Shown here in pieces: positions 22,433-32,650 of a stretch of 64,000 nucleotides of DNA; the first letter of the stretch is position 1, and each line of letters starts with the position of its first letter. Origin of the DNA: Hydractinia symbiolongicarpus (taxonomy: Eukaryota > Cnidaria > Hydrozoa > Anthoathecata > Hydractiniidae); assembly GCF_029227915.1 (NCBI RefSeq), contig NC_079885.1, forward strand, positions 23,685,001-23,749,000, read 5' to 3'. The position numbers and the translations under genes were made by a program. The notes under the pieces were generated by a model. The model was not told the origin of the DNA and made no database searches. It saw only the letters and a list, made by a program, of their open reading frames with translations.

Positions 22433-25400
22433 GTTTTCGTTATTACTCTCTTAATTTTACTTTGCTAAGTCTTATTCGTCGCAAATTTCATCATTTTAAA
22501 ATAGCCATAAAAAACAAAATAATGTGGCCATTTGGAAGGGGGTACAGCCTAAAAACAGAGTGGCAAGTCAGGAGACAAACATATGTATACATTCCCGAGG
22601 ATACCTTACTTTTCCTTTCCTTTTTTTTCCTTTTCAATGCTTGAAATTTGATGGTTATCATTGCTGCTTTTAAGAGATTTACGAACGAAAAAACACATTT
22701 TTTAATTAGAAGATCAAAAATATAACCAAGTTGATCATTAATCATTGGTCCTTACTTCTTTATTGTTCTAAACAATAGACCTATTGTGTAGAGCAAAAGA
22801 AAAAAGCGTGTATGCTATTTTAAAAAGTGTGCTCAAAATTCCTAAAAATCGGAATGCATTTTAGTGAGGAATCTAGAGAGAAAATTTTCCGATTTATCAT
22901 ACATCTTAGGTTTCGAATTCTCAAGTTAACTTCGCTTACTTGAGTCTTTGTGTCAAAAACGAACCATTCTTCTGTTATGATGTTGGTATTTGCTATTCAC
23001 TGATCAGAATTTTGCAGAGCCAGTTACCAACTTACCACAGTTTGTTTAATTTTTTGTACATTTCTGTTCCTTTACAATATCCCAATGATACGGTAACGGC
23101 CGTGTACAACGTTGAGCAGCCAAATTTTGTTGCATATTTTTGGCATCAAAAGTTATAGTGGCGCCCTGTTCTCTATTTTTGTGGGCATCTTGCAGCAAAA
23201 AATTTATCCACAATTACTACGTTGGAGAAAAATTTGTATTAGCTTGCGTTTCTGGAGGAAAACGAAAAATGCGGGGCTGAACTGAAGCAAAAAACGCTGC
23301 AATAAACCATTGGTTGTCCTAACTGCAGAATGATCCCCCCTTGATAAAAAAAAATGTTTCTGAAGTTTAAAGTTCTAAGTTTATAAGGATTTCATAGAAA
23401 TTTAAAGGGTAGTTTCAAGTGATGGCCAGTTATTAAAGGAAAACAGGCAGAGAAGTGGGAGAGGCGGCGGAATTTGCCATCCCCCAACCCCACACAGGAT
23501 GGAATCAGTACTGTACAAGTCAACATACCAAGTAATATACCAATGGTATTGTACACAATCCATGCCAAGATGTAGAGCGTACTACCAATGAGAAATCCGT
23601 ATAAAAGTATTGTTCTTGACTAAGCATTTTGATGAAAATAAGAATTTCTAATAGCCGTGAAACGGTGAATGATCATTAACCGCATATTAAAAACGTTTAC
23701 CGGCAGTTACTGGTATTGACGATGTATATTGATACCTTTCCAGTTACAATAACACTTTCAACTTCTATAAAACTACTTAAACCGTTAAAAACATAAAATA
23801 TAAAAAGAGACATGGCAAATTTGTTTGGCAAATTTAAAATAACAGTGTGAAACAGAAAGAACCAAGTAACATATGTGAGATAACCAACAGGAAGATCATT
23901 GACGTCTCAATTTGGACTTATGGTAATATAGCAAGCTATTTCATTCAAGTCTCAGATCATCCCAGTAAAGTCTACGTTATGGAACAAAATTAAACCTTTC
24001 CTTATGGAAATTTCTTCTAAAAAAGCAATCTATTTACTGACTTCTACAGATGTTTCTTTTACAGAAAGGAAATTAACATAACATGGCGTAAATAAAAAAA
24101 CAATTCCATCGCAAAGGTTTGCGACGGAATTGTTTTCTCACTTCGCGCTATGTTTTAAAATACTATTTATAAAAAATTCCCAGTTGGGAAGAAACCTCTT
24201 GTTTATTATTCTTATGGTTGTTTTTAAAATTTAAATATTTTCATAAAAAATGGTTGCTGTCATTCTGATTTTATCGCGAAGACTTAATTTCGCAAATATA
24301 ATAAAAATTCAAAAAATTTGCGGCAACAATCTCGTTAATTGTTCCATTGATCAATTGTGTGATATTTTCTAGCGAGATCTGTGAAAAAAAAGTGTGTAAC
24401 CATTCGGTGTTTTGAAATATTTAAGACCATGATGAAGTGTATATAATACAGAAAGTTTACACTCTGCAATTCGAATCTTCGTAATTTAAATTTCTCCCTT
24501 TAGTTCAAATGTTTTGACTTCTATGATTTAAAATTCAAAATAAAGAGACTTTGTAACGACAGTTGCAGGATGTGCTTTTATTTAAACTGACGATTAATTT
24601 CGGAGATCGAAAACTTATTCCGCAAAATAACATTGATATATGTTTTATTTAGCTAAATAGGGGGTGTTTTAATTCTAACCGGTGCTGTAGAATTTTTTTT
24701 TTAAATAAAAATTATGTCCAAGAGGGTACACTTCTGCAACGCTGCAAGCTTCTCACACAGATTTCAAACAAGAGTTGCACGAAGGCATTCTTAATAAACA
24801 CATCACCCAAAAATGTTGTATTGAATTTACTTAATTAATTTAATTCTGTGATTTTATTTAAACTGAATCGCTCAATTTTGGAAATTTAACGAAAAATTAT
24901 ACTACAAAGTGTAAAATGTGGGGTAACTGTTTTTTTGCTAAGATGGGGTTTAGATAAATTGTGTTTTGTGTTTTTACTTGAACCTTGCGACCAAATTGTA
25001 ATATATGATTCAACAAATAAGCAGCGCAAATGACGCATTGAAAACGCGAGGTATTTTCTAGTCTATTTGGCAGTATATTACAAATGTTACAAAATTTACA
25101 TTGTAAAACTTAACTAAAAGTTTCGAGAAATAAATTTTTTTACATAGTTTTAAAATTCACTGTGTTGAAAAAATGACGGGATAAAAGCTGTTGAGAGAGA
25201 ATTATAACGGGACAGTTTGGTTGCAAAATCAATATACCCTTAACAGATGCACAAATTTTATGATATCATCACAGCGTAAACTTGTTCTGTGTGTTGTGAA
25301 TGATTCTCGGGGTATCTTTTAATAGTTTACTCACGATTTATACAGGAAGAAAAATGAAGAGAAACTTAAGTGAATACCCAAGTTGTGTCCACGGTTACGT

Positions 25401-25444
25401 AATCTCCCTCTCTTTAACACACACTACGTGCTTCGTTGTTGGCT
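22433..25444. other. about 3 kb without a recognised gene
   Basis: AT-rich. The only distinct structure is the foldback at 24080-24155. No frame carries a recognisable domain. Confidence 0.45.
24080..24155. repeat. near-perfect foldback (long hairpin)
   Basis: AAAACAATTCCATCGCAAA is followed after GG by its reverse complement with one mismatch (TTTGCGACGGAATTGTTTT). Weaker symmetry extends outward to AACATGGCG on the left and CGCGCTATGTT on the right. Probably a foldback MITE; a hairpin RNA cannot be excluded. Confidence 0.55.
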
Positions 25445-27168
25445 TTACTTCAGACAGTATCGCTCATTTTGTCTGAACATGAAAAAACGAAAAATAAAAA
25501 TAATGATAGTAACAACAAATAAAATATGCATTGAGAACCAGCAGATGCCATAAGAACATTGCTGGGACCTTTTTGATTTTCCAGTAACAAATGCAGGGTA
25601 ACAAATGCAGAAATAATTCCGACAATTCCATGCCATAATGGCAACCAATGTTAGTAATTCCCAGATAAATACTGTGAAGAATATAGCCCAGAAAAATTCT
25701 CCATTATCGAAACCTCTTTGAACCCACTGAATTTTTCTTCTACAGCTAAATTCGTTGCGCTATGAGACGTCGCGGTGTATGTCAAACAAAGTTACCATGG
25801 TTGGCTTGAATAAGCTGCTGGAATGTATTGAAGGGTGGAAAAAGGGATATGCATGCATGGAAACATTAAAAAATGTAGGAAGTAATATCATTTCAACTTT
25901 TTAATCTGCATCCATACCCACTCTACAAATTCTTCTTATATGAATTTAAACAGCTGAAGTGTAATTTATCTATTCACACCTAAAACGACATAAAAAACAA
26001 AAGTTTACCTGCTCGTCTACAAAAACCATCAAGTGCTTGATAGCAGTACAGTGTGACAATTAAGTTAACCACCAATTCCGCTGTAATAGCTGTGACAAGA
26101 CATGCATATATCCGAGCACCAGCTGAACACATCCGCAAGTCACCGTCCTGTAAAGCAAATTTGTCTTCCTTAAGAAGAATGTTTTCGCGACATTCGATGT
26201 AAAACCTAAAAAAAGAAGGAAAGTGAGAAACAGAAAATCGAAGTGGAGGGAAAATAATAATGATGAAAAAATCAATGATAATAATAAAAATATTAATAGT
26301 AGTATTAATAATAACAAATAAAAAGACTAATCGTTGTAGTTATCTTGGCTAGCCTTTGCGTGCACACAATGTTTTCTTATGCAAGTTATTAAGATGTAAG
26401 TAATAAATGTGATCCAAACTTAACCTTATTAACACTGTTAAAGCAGTTCAGGGGAGGGAAGGATAACTATTATGCTTAGGTGATAGAACTTGTAACAGTA
26501 GAATGTTTCAATACAAACTCATTACAGGTAAAATATTTTATGATGGCGTGAGAGGGATTAAATATGACGTCACATTTACCAAAAATGTGACAGCCTCTCC
26601 ATTCCACAATATACTTTTATGTCTCATGTGTTACTAATTTGGACAGAATGCGAAATGGCTTCATAAATATTTTTTAAAGACGTTAGTCGGATAAAAATGA
26701 CGTGCTAATGTTTAGTAAGACCTGTTCTCAAGAGATATTTGTGTTCATGTCATTATAGAAGGCAAATATGAAGCTAGAATATTAAAAGGCGATCAAGGTA
26801 ACAATATGACACAATTAGCATAAAACACACCTTAAACCAATCGCAAACGTAATCCAATTGAGGACCGCGATGAAAGTTGATAACAAGCAAAATACCATAT
26901 GTGTGCAATTTAATCCACTGTTGTTGTGTTTCAACGTAAACAGCGAACCAAATACTCCTGCTATACATATTCGTAACAAGCCTATAGAAATCACACTCTT
27001 TTCGTTTATCCAAACTTCTTCTCTGAATTTGAAACTTGCACTGCTTCCAAGAATTAGGATTACAATACCATTGGCCATTTGAATAATGCCTAGATAGAAT
27101 GAAAGGTTTTGTTGTAACATATAAAAATTAACGAAGTTTACTGTTGTTGGTAGTACAATATCGAAACC
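25445..27168 (-). CDS. MS4A/CD20-like four-pass membrane protein gene (5' end not found)
   Basis: Exons on the minus strand: 27168-26831, 26205-26009, a possible 22-nt exon 25817-25796, and 25745-25445. The first gives GFDIVLPTTVNFVNFYML, then LGIIQMANGIVILILGSS, then SIGLLRICIAGVFGSLFTLK and STFIAVLNWITFAIGLR, the LG-x-IQ-x-x-NG first-helix pattern and spacing of MS4A/CD20-like tetraspans. The second gives FYIECRENILLKED and helix RIYACLVTAITAELVVNLIV. The last encodes EFFWAIFFTVFIWELLTLVA. Junction phases 2 and 1 fit, and the 22-nt exon fits with the phases around it but is speculative. The last exon changes to a more protein-like frame (GIVGIISAFVTLHLLLENQK) at about 25630, suggesting a one-base indel or a pseudogene. 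The 5' exon with the start codon is not identified. Function unknown. Confidence 0.5.
26009..26205 (-). CDS. MS4A-like gene, second identified exon
   Basis: Acceptor TTTTTTTAG, donor GTAAAC, entry phase 2 and exit phase 1. It contains a polar loop (ECRENILLKEDKFALQDGDL) and one transmembrane helix. Its phase match with the exon at 26831-27168 is the main support for the model. Confidence 0.6.
26831..27168 (-). CDS. MS4A-like gene, first identified exon (three helices)
   Basis: Entry after GTTCAG in phase 0, exit at AAG|GTGTGT in phase 2. The frame stays open to 27255 but lacks an ATG there, so an upstream exon is likely. Copy 1 of the segmental duplication starts inside this exon at 26881. 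Confidence 0.6.
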
Positions 27169-27645
27169 CTGAACGACACAAACCTGCGAGGTTACTCTAC
27201 AGAAACGAGTAATAGTCCACCCTTGCTTAGAAAATTCAAATTTTACTCCAACCACTCAACCAACTAATTATTAATTTTGCCACAATTTCCACCTCGCCTT
27301 CCACGCCTTCCGTCCTCCGCCCTCTCCTCATCTACCTCTACCTCCGAAAAATAGGAATAATTTGACTGCAATAATGAAGACCCGTAAGATTTTACCAAAC
27401 AAACGAAAAATTTATCATTCTAATAAACATTTAAAGCTATTCTTACCAAGGTTTTTAACCATAGAAACATTTCTTCTCAGTAGGCAGGTAACCATCTTTC
27501 CAGAAAATAATTATAACTTTTTTACAGTGGTCACCTGTGTTAACAAAGATTGATTATCGTGAATAGAAGTGCATGAACGAGCAAGTTATAATGATGATGA
27601 TGATCAATAACATCTAATCACAGAATTAATTTTCGTAACTGTTTG

Positions 27646-27780
27646 ATATATATATATTATAATACCCGTATCCGTCTGTCCGTCTGTCACGCAAAATGGT
27701 ACCGCAATTAGCGAGATGCTCGCAGTGAGGTATTAAAAGGACGGGCGAACCTATGAATTTTTTCACGGGCCACCGGCTAG
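27646..27780 (+). mobile_element. mini-Helitron in duplication copy 1
   Basis: Family sequence ATTATAATACCCGTATCCGT, GTCTGTCACGCAAAATGGTA, ending CACCGGCTAG before T. The 5' end has been overrun by a TA repeat. It abuts the truncated LINE. Confidence 0.6.
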
Positions 27781-27804
27781 TATATTAATGATACTGTATT
27801 TATA

Positions 27805-29218
27805 TACTTACTTAGAGAAAGTATTGATATAGATAAGATGCAATTTGGTTTTGTTCCAGGGCGTGGCACTACAGATGCAATATTTTTACTCAGACAGCTT
27901 CAGGAAAAGTATTTAGGAAAGAGAAAGAATCTCTATTTTGCCTTTGTAGATTTAGAGAAAGCTTTTGATAGAGTGCCACGTAAAGTTATTTGGTGGGCTA
28001 TGAGAAAATTAGGTGTGGATGAGTGGCTAGTTACGATGGTTCAGTCTATGTACAGCAATGCTAGAAGTCGTGTCAGGATTAACGATTCACTTAGTGATGA
28101 ATTTAGTGTAAATGTTGGTGTACATCAAGGTTCTGTACTTAGTCCTTTGTTGTTTATTCTAGTCTTAGAAGCGCTGTCGATGGAGTTCAGAACAGGTTGT
28201 CCATGGGAGTTATTGTATGCAGATGATTTGGTTCTCATAGCAGAGTCGATGGAAGAATTAGTTGAAAAGTTTGAGAAGTGGAAGAAAGGACTAGAAGAGA
28301 AAGGGCTGAAGGTAAACACAGCAAAGTCTAAAGTCATGATAAGTAGCATTGCAGCCAAGTGTGACCTTGTAGCTGGAAAGTGGCCTTGTGGAGTTTGCAG
28401 GAAAGGGGTTGGTAGTAACTCAATTTTTTGTCAGACTTGCAAGCATTGGGTACATAAGAAGTGCAGTAGTATTAGTGGAAGGTTAAGAGCTGGCATACCG
28501 TTTGTATGCAAGCGTTGCAAAGGTGAGATTATAGAGAATGAAGTATTTCCAGCTTTAATGATGTACAACAGTTGCTCGTTAGAGATAGTTAAGAACTTCT
28601 GTTACTTAGGTGATATGTTGGGCAGTGAAGGGGGTGTTGGAAGAAGTGTTACTTGCAGGATAGGTTCTGCTTGGAAAAAGTTTAGAGAGTTACTTCCTTT
28701 ATTGACTAGCAGAGTCCTGTCAATTGAGGTAAAAGGTAGGTTGTATGAGGCCTGTGTAAGAAGTGTTATGTTGTACGGTAGTGAGACATGGGCAGTGAAG
28801 CAGGAAGATCTTGACCGTTTAGAAAGGAATGATATGAGAATGGTTAGGTGGATGTGTAATGCCAGTCTGAGAGACAGAAAGAGTTCAGATGAGCTAAGAA
28901 GCAGGCTAAGTCTCCGTAGAATTAAAGATGTTATCCAGATAAGAAGATTAAATTGGCTGGGGCACTTGGAAAGAATGGAGGAGGATAATTGGGTAAGAAA
29001 GTGTAGAGACTTGATAGTTCCTGGGGCAAAGCCCAGAGGCAGACCGAGAAAGACTTGGCAGGAGGTTATAAGGACAGACTTGATAGAGAGGAAGTTGAGT
29101 TTAGATCTAACACAGTCTAGATCAGATTGGAAGAGGGTCATTAATATACCCCGTCCAACCCATGCTAGCATGGAAAACGGACGTTAAGCCGAGAATGATG
29201 ATGATGATGATGATGATA
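27805..29218 (+). mobile_element. 5'-truncated non-LTR retrotransposon (LINE), copy 1
   Basis: LINE sequence begins in frame near 27805 (LLRESIDIDKM before the ORF's first Met). It runs through the reverse transcriptase ORF and ends with CATGCTAGCATGGAAAACGG then a (GAT)n tail at about 29193-29218. That 3' end and microsatellite tail are typical of a widespread invertebrate LINE lineage. The endonuclease and the RT fingers are missing, so this insertion is dead on arrival, as usual for target-primed insertion. Confidence 0.85.
27838..29187 (+). CDS. LINE reverse transcriptase (partial) with internal PHD-like zinc finger, copy 1
   Basis: 449 uninterrupted codons. RT palm motifs: FVDLEKAFDRVP with Asp38, GVHQGSVLSPLLF at about residues 94-106, and YADD at 127-130 with both catalytic Asp. 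A Cys/His cluster follows at residues 184-227 (CGVC, CQTC, HWVHKKC, CKRC; C4HC3-like), between palm and thumb. The C-terminal part carries LYGSETWAVK, LNWLGHLERM and a basic RGRPRKTW stretch. The product would copy LINE RNA into DNA, but the N-terminal fingers and endonuclease are absent, so it is not an autonomous enzyme. The open frame despite truncation implies recent insertion. Confidence 0.9.
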   Translation: MQFGFVPGRGTTDAIFLLRQLQEKYLGKRKNLYFAFVDLEKAFDRVPRKVIWWAMRKLGVDEWLVTMVQSMYSNARSRVRINDSLSDEFSVNVGVHQGSVLSPLLFILVLEALSMEFRTGCPWELLYADDLVLIAESMEELVEKFEKWKKGLEEKGLKVNTAKSKVMISSIAAKCDLVAGKWPCGVCRKGVGSNSIFCQTCKHWVHKKCSSISGRLRAGIPFVCKRCKGEIIENEVFPALMMYNSCSLEIVKNFCYLGDMLGSEGGVGRSVTCRIGSAWKKFRELLPLLTSRVLSIEVKGRLYEACVRSVMLYGSETWAVKQEDLDRLERNDMRMVRWMCNASLRDRKSSDELRSRLSLRRIKDVIQIRRLNWLGHLERMEEDNWVRKCRDLIVPGAKPRGRPRKTWQEVIRTDLIERKLSLDLTQSRSDWKRVINIPRPTHASMENGR

Positions 29219-30140
29219 CAGGTATATATAGTTGATTTTTAAAAAAAGGTTGTTATATAGATGATGGCCGCGGAAACGGCCGAAAGCTTATTGACATTAA
29301 TCGCTGCAAAACAGTCTAATGTTAGCTATATAGCCAATGTTATACAATGCTTCAAATATACATATAGATTACTTAATTTTTATCACAGTACCCTAATCCT
29401 GCACTTGAGATGAGAGACAGCCGATCCAGAAATATGTAGAAGCAACAAGTCTTTCAGATGACTTATAAAAAGTTCTTAATATTCTGAGCTTTTTGGGTTT
29501 CATATACAGCAGAAGTGTGAAGAAATATTTTGGTTTGCGAATGCATTCTTTATCCAGGAAAAACATTTGATCACAGAAATAGGTACATATATAGTGGCCG
29601 CGGAAACTCTCTGCTTGTCTTGTTACAGCTAGCTAGCTTTCAACATGCGAAAACTTAAAACTTGCAAATAAAATTAAAAAAGTTAAAGAATCGTCCAAAA
29701 ACAAACAATTAAAATGGCTACCGCGAGACACACCGTCTTTTAAATTATCCGCACAAGGCCAGAACTTCATGAAGTACTCATCAAAGGAACGGTCCACCCC
29801 CATCACAAATCAAACAGACAACTGTGACATTAATATAGAGAAAGAAAATCAAAATTTAAGTACATTTACATTAGGTGTGCATGATTAACTCCTTTAATTT
29901 GCATAATTAGTCTAATTAGTTGTTAAACAGATTTCTATGCCCTATTATCATATATTAAATCCCCAGCGACAATCGATATACAACAGTTTGATTATTCGCT
30001 GTTATGTGTTGTATAAAAAGTGTGGAACGAAATTTAAAACAACAACAACAACTTTGGTGTGTTACAGAATATGGTAAATAGCCGAACAAGCTTTGGATGA
30101 GACTTTCACAAATATACAGGAAACGACTGCTGCCGAGTAT
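29219..30140. other. copy 1, no gene recognised
   Basis: AT-rich. The string TGGCCGCGGAAAC recurs at about 29266 and 29596. No convincing coding region. Confidence 0.4.
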
Positions 30141-30146
30141 TGTTTA

Positions 30147-30440
30147 ACCCTAGTTGGTCCGGGGTATTTCGGACATATTATAATTAGGGCTCATCACTCT
30201 CCCCTCAATAACTTTTGATAGGCTTTTCTAAATGGAATCAGACTTACCACACTTATGTACGCCATGATCGGAACAAAATGGCAGCAATAAACTTTGACTA
30301 AAGTCAGCACTTTTTCTATGACGTCATCAAAAGCTTAAAGTTTATTCAAAATACAACTATCTGCTTAAAATTTAATTATTTTATTTCAAGAGTGAACTTA
30401 AAAAATCCTAAATTTTGTGGGAGAACTTGGAATAATCACG
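30147..30440. mobile_element. piggyBac-like MITE fragment (inverted), copy 1
   Basis: Begins TTTAACCCTAGTTGGTCCGG and continues with CCCCTCAATAACTTTTGATA, ATGGCAGCAATAAACTTTGA and ATGACGTCATCAAAAGC. This is the reverse complement of the 3' half of the MITE at 50828-51568, diverged. The other end is not identified. The same fragment is at about 43739-44032 in copy 2. Confidence 0.55.
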
Positions 30441-30740
30441 TGTCCAAGCTTAACAGAAAGATTTCACTTGATAAAATAAACTTTTGTTATGAGTTTTAAA
30501 TTCTAAGCGTAAACCTAACTGAAGTAATTTTACTTTTCCCGACTTCATAGAGAGGAGTAGTTCCGAGTAATAGCCAATATCTAAAGGTCAGTTATGTATG
30601 GGACTTGATTTCAATGTCAAAGTGTCTACTAGATAAGCATAAAAACTCAGTAAGTATCATAACCATGAAGTACATAAAGTAAACCAAAAACTAAAAACTA
30701 AAAACACCCAACAGGACCGCATTTAACTTAATTGTCCAAA

Positions 30741-30800
30741 ATGAAGTTGATCCTGTGTTTGATTTTCTGTAGCGTTGTAACAGGACAATTCACATTTTAA
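30741..30800 (+). CDS. signal-peptide-like mini-ORF, copy 1
   Basis: A 19-residue frame, MKLILCLIFCSVVTGQFTF, in an AAAATG start context. The n-, h- and c-regions with a VTG-Q cleavage-like site are textbook for a secretory signal peptide. A stop follows at once, so it is either the first exon of a lost or unidentified secreted-protein gene (a GTAACA donor lies inside it) or a relic. It is identical in copy 2 at 44333. Confidence 0.35.
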   Translation: MKLILCLIFCSVVTGQFTF

Positions 30801-32335
30801 GGATATTAACAAAAAAGTGCGTTTGCTTTCGGCTCATATTTTTTTTAAAAAAGTTATAACCATAATTCTATCTCTCTATACATTATCATTCAAAACAAAA
30901 AGTTACTTCGTCAGCTATGTACACCACAAAGTATTTATATAAGATATAACATCAAACGCGATAAGATCTAGCTAAAACTTAAACAAGATGCCATAGTGTA
31001 CATGCCTCTGACTTCAATTGTACAAAAACAAATAATACTTCTAAAGTTCAAAAAGTCATCCTTCAATACTTACTCGTATCTGTCAATGCCAACCTTTAGT
31101 TACAATTCTTTCGACTTGACTGTGTATGTTATTAATTCTGAGCGTTTTTAAACTGTAATTGGATTTCATTATTTCTGATACAATTCTTCTGTATTTACAA
31201 TGAGAACGTCACAGCAACTAAGCTTTTTACATTATCAGCAGAAAAGTTCTGCTTAAAAGCATTTGAAAACTTCTAGGTAGGTATTAATCCATTTTAAAAA
31301 AAGGCAACAAAAATAGAATACTTCATACAATTCACACGCACCTAGCTTGATACTGCAAATTGTTAACCGCCTAAATTATGGTATTCAGGCATTCTAATTA
31401 GCTTTGTGGCTTTGTCGACAGGCCGATGTAGACCAGTATCCCAATTTGCCAGAAAAAACCGCGGATTTGCTTTGTTTACATCACGTGATTAAAAGGACTT
31501 AATTTTAACGGCTGACTTCGAAACAGGGTTACCCTCGACACAAAAAAAACAAATCAGCGGTCCCTTCGTCTTGAAGAAAGTTCGTAAAGTCAGAAGATAA
31601 AGTGCATCAAAAAATCATATTTAAAAAAGAAAGAAAAGTCCAAGTAAAGAATTAGAAGTAGAAGTAGAAAGTAAAGTTAGAAACCACAAGACGTACGTGA
31701 AGAGTGGAGCTACAAGTGTAAAGTAGAGTTAGAAGTCGAAAATAAAGGTTAGAGTCAATTAGATAAGAATTTGAGAAAAGTAAGAACTTGATATTTCTAG
31801 GCGTTCAGTTTTTATGTAGCTACAGCTACGTCTTACTTTTCTATGTAACACACTTCAAATTGGTAAGTAGAATCGCATTCTTAAAAAAAATCCACGAAAG
31901 CCTCAAATTCTTTAAAGTTTAACCGCGTTTTTTAATAAAGCTAACGTATTTGTTTACATATTTGCATAATTAATGTTCCCTGGTGCGTAACTAATGTTTA
32001 TATATGTGATACGAAGTGTCTGTGACAGGCACAATGGGTGTGTTTATTTTTCTTTGACGTCGCCGAAATGTCCTTTAAGGTTGCCAAAAAAAGTATGTCT
32101 TATATGTTAACTGCCTAGACGTTACGGCATGACGTCAATACAATTACACTGACGTCAATTCATTAAATAAGAAAAATGAAGCCATTGCATTGGGCTTTTA
32201 AGTTTAAGGCCAAATAACTTAGGAACAGGTAAAAATAACTGACGTCATCTCCTGCGTAGGTTGCTAGGGGCCCCTGGGACGAAAATGGGATCAATATTTT
32301 AATGCTAGGTAAATCCACCCGTTTCGGAACAAGCG
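30801..32335. other. copy 1, no gene recognised
   Basis: Includes a purine-rich tract (31620-31780) with repeats of GAAGTAGAA/TAAAGTTAGAA and several TGACGTCA-like sites (32115-32250). No supported gene. Confidence 0.4.
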
Positions 32336-32650
32336 GGTTGAAGCTGTCGTCAAAAAACCTTGAACTTCAATAGCTCTGTAACTGTTCGTCAAAAGTACAT
32401 GATCATGTACAATTTCTTGATTACCGTTTTAAGATATTTACGATAAAGACAACATGTACGGGACTTTGCTGACGTTAGCAAAATTTTAAAACCCTTATAT
32501 CTTCTTAGCCGTTCGTCAAAAACACCTGAATCTATACATTTTTTGATCAGCTTTTTAAACTCTGCACATTACAAGCAACAGGTTAGAAAAATACTTTACA
32601 GGATTATTATGCATATGCACTGCTGACGTTAGCAAAACTCTCAAAACAAT
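32336..32650 (+). repeat. degenerate tandem repeat with GCTGACGTTAGCAAAA, copy 1
   Basis: Successive units contain TCGTCAAAAGTACATGATCA or TCGTCAAAAACACCTGAATC, then a GCTGACGTTAGCAAAA string (about 32469 and 32622), roughly 150-180 bp apart. Matching units are at 45928-46242 in copy 2. Confidence 0.5.

Noticed and set aside
26060-26317. 85-codon leucine-rich minus-strand frame
   Set aside because: It reads the MS4A-like exon at 26009-26205 in the wrong frame plus an intronic TA/AAT-rich tract; the splice-compatible frame is the other one.
28602-29171. 189-codon minus-strand frame across the LINE
   Set aside because: It is the antisense shadow of the reverse transcriptase ORF; the same applies to 28125-28358 and the copy 2 counterparts at 42194-42763 and 41717-41950.
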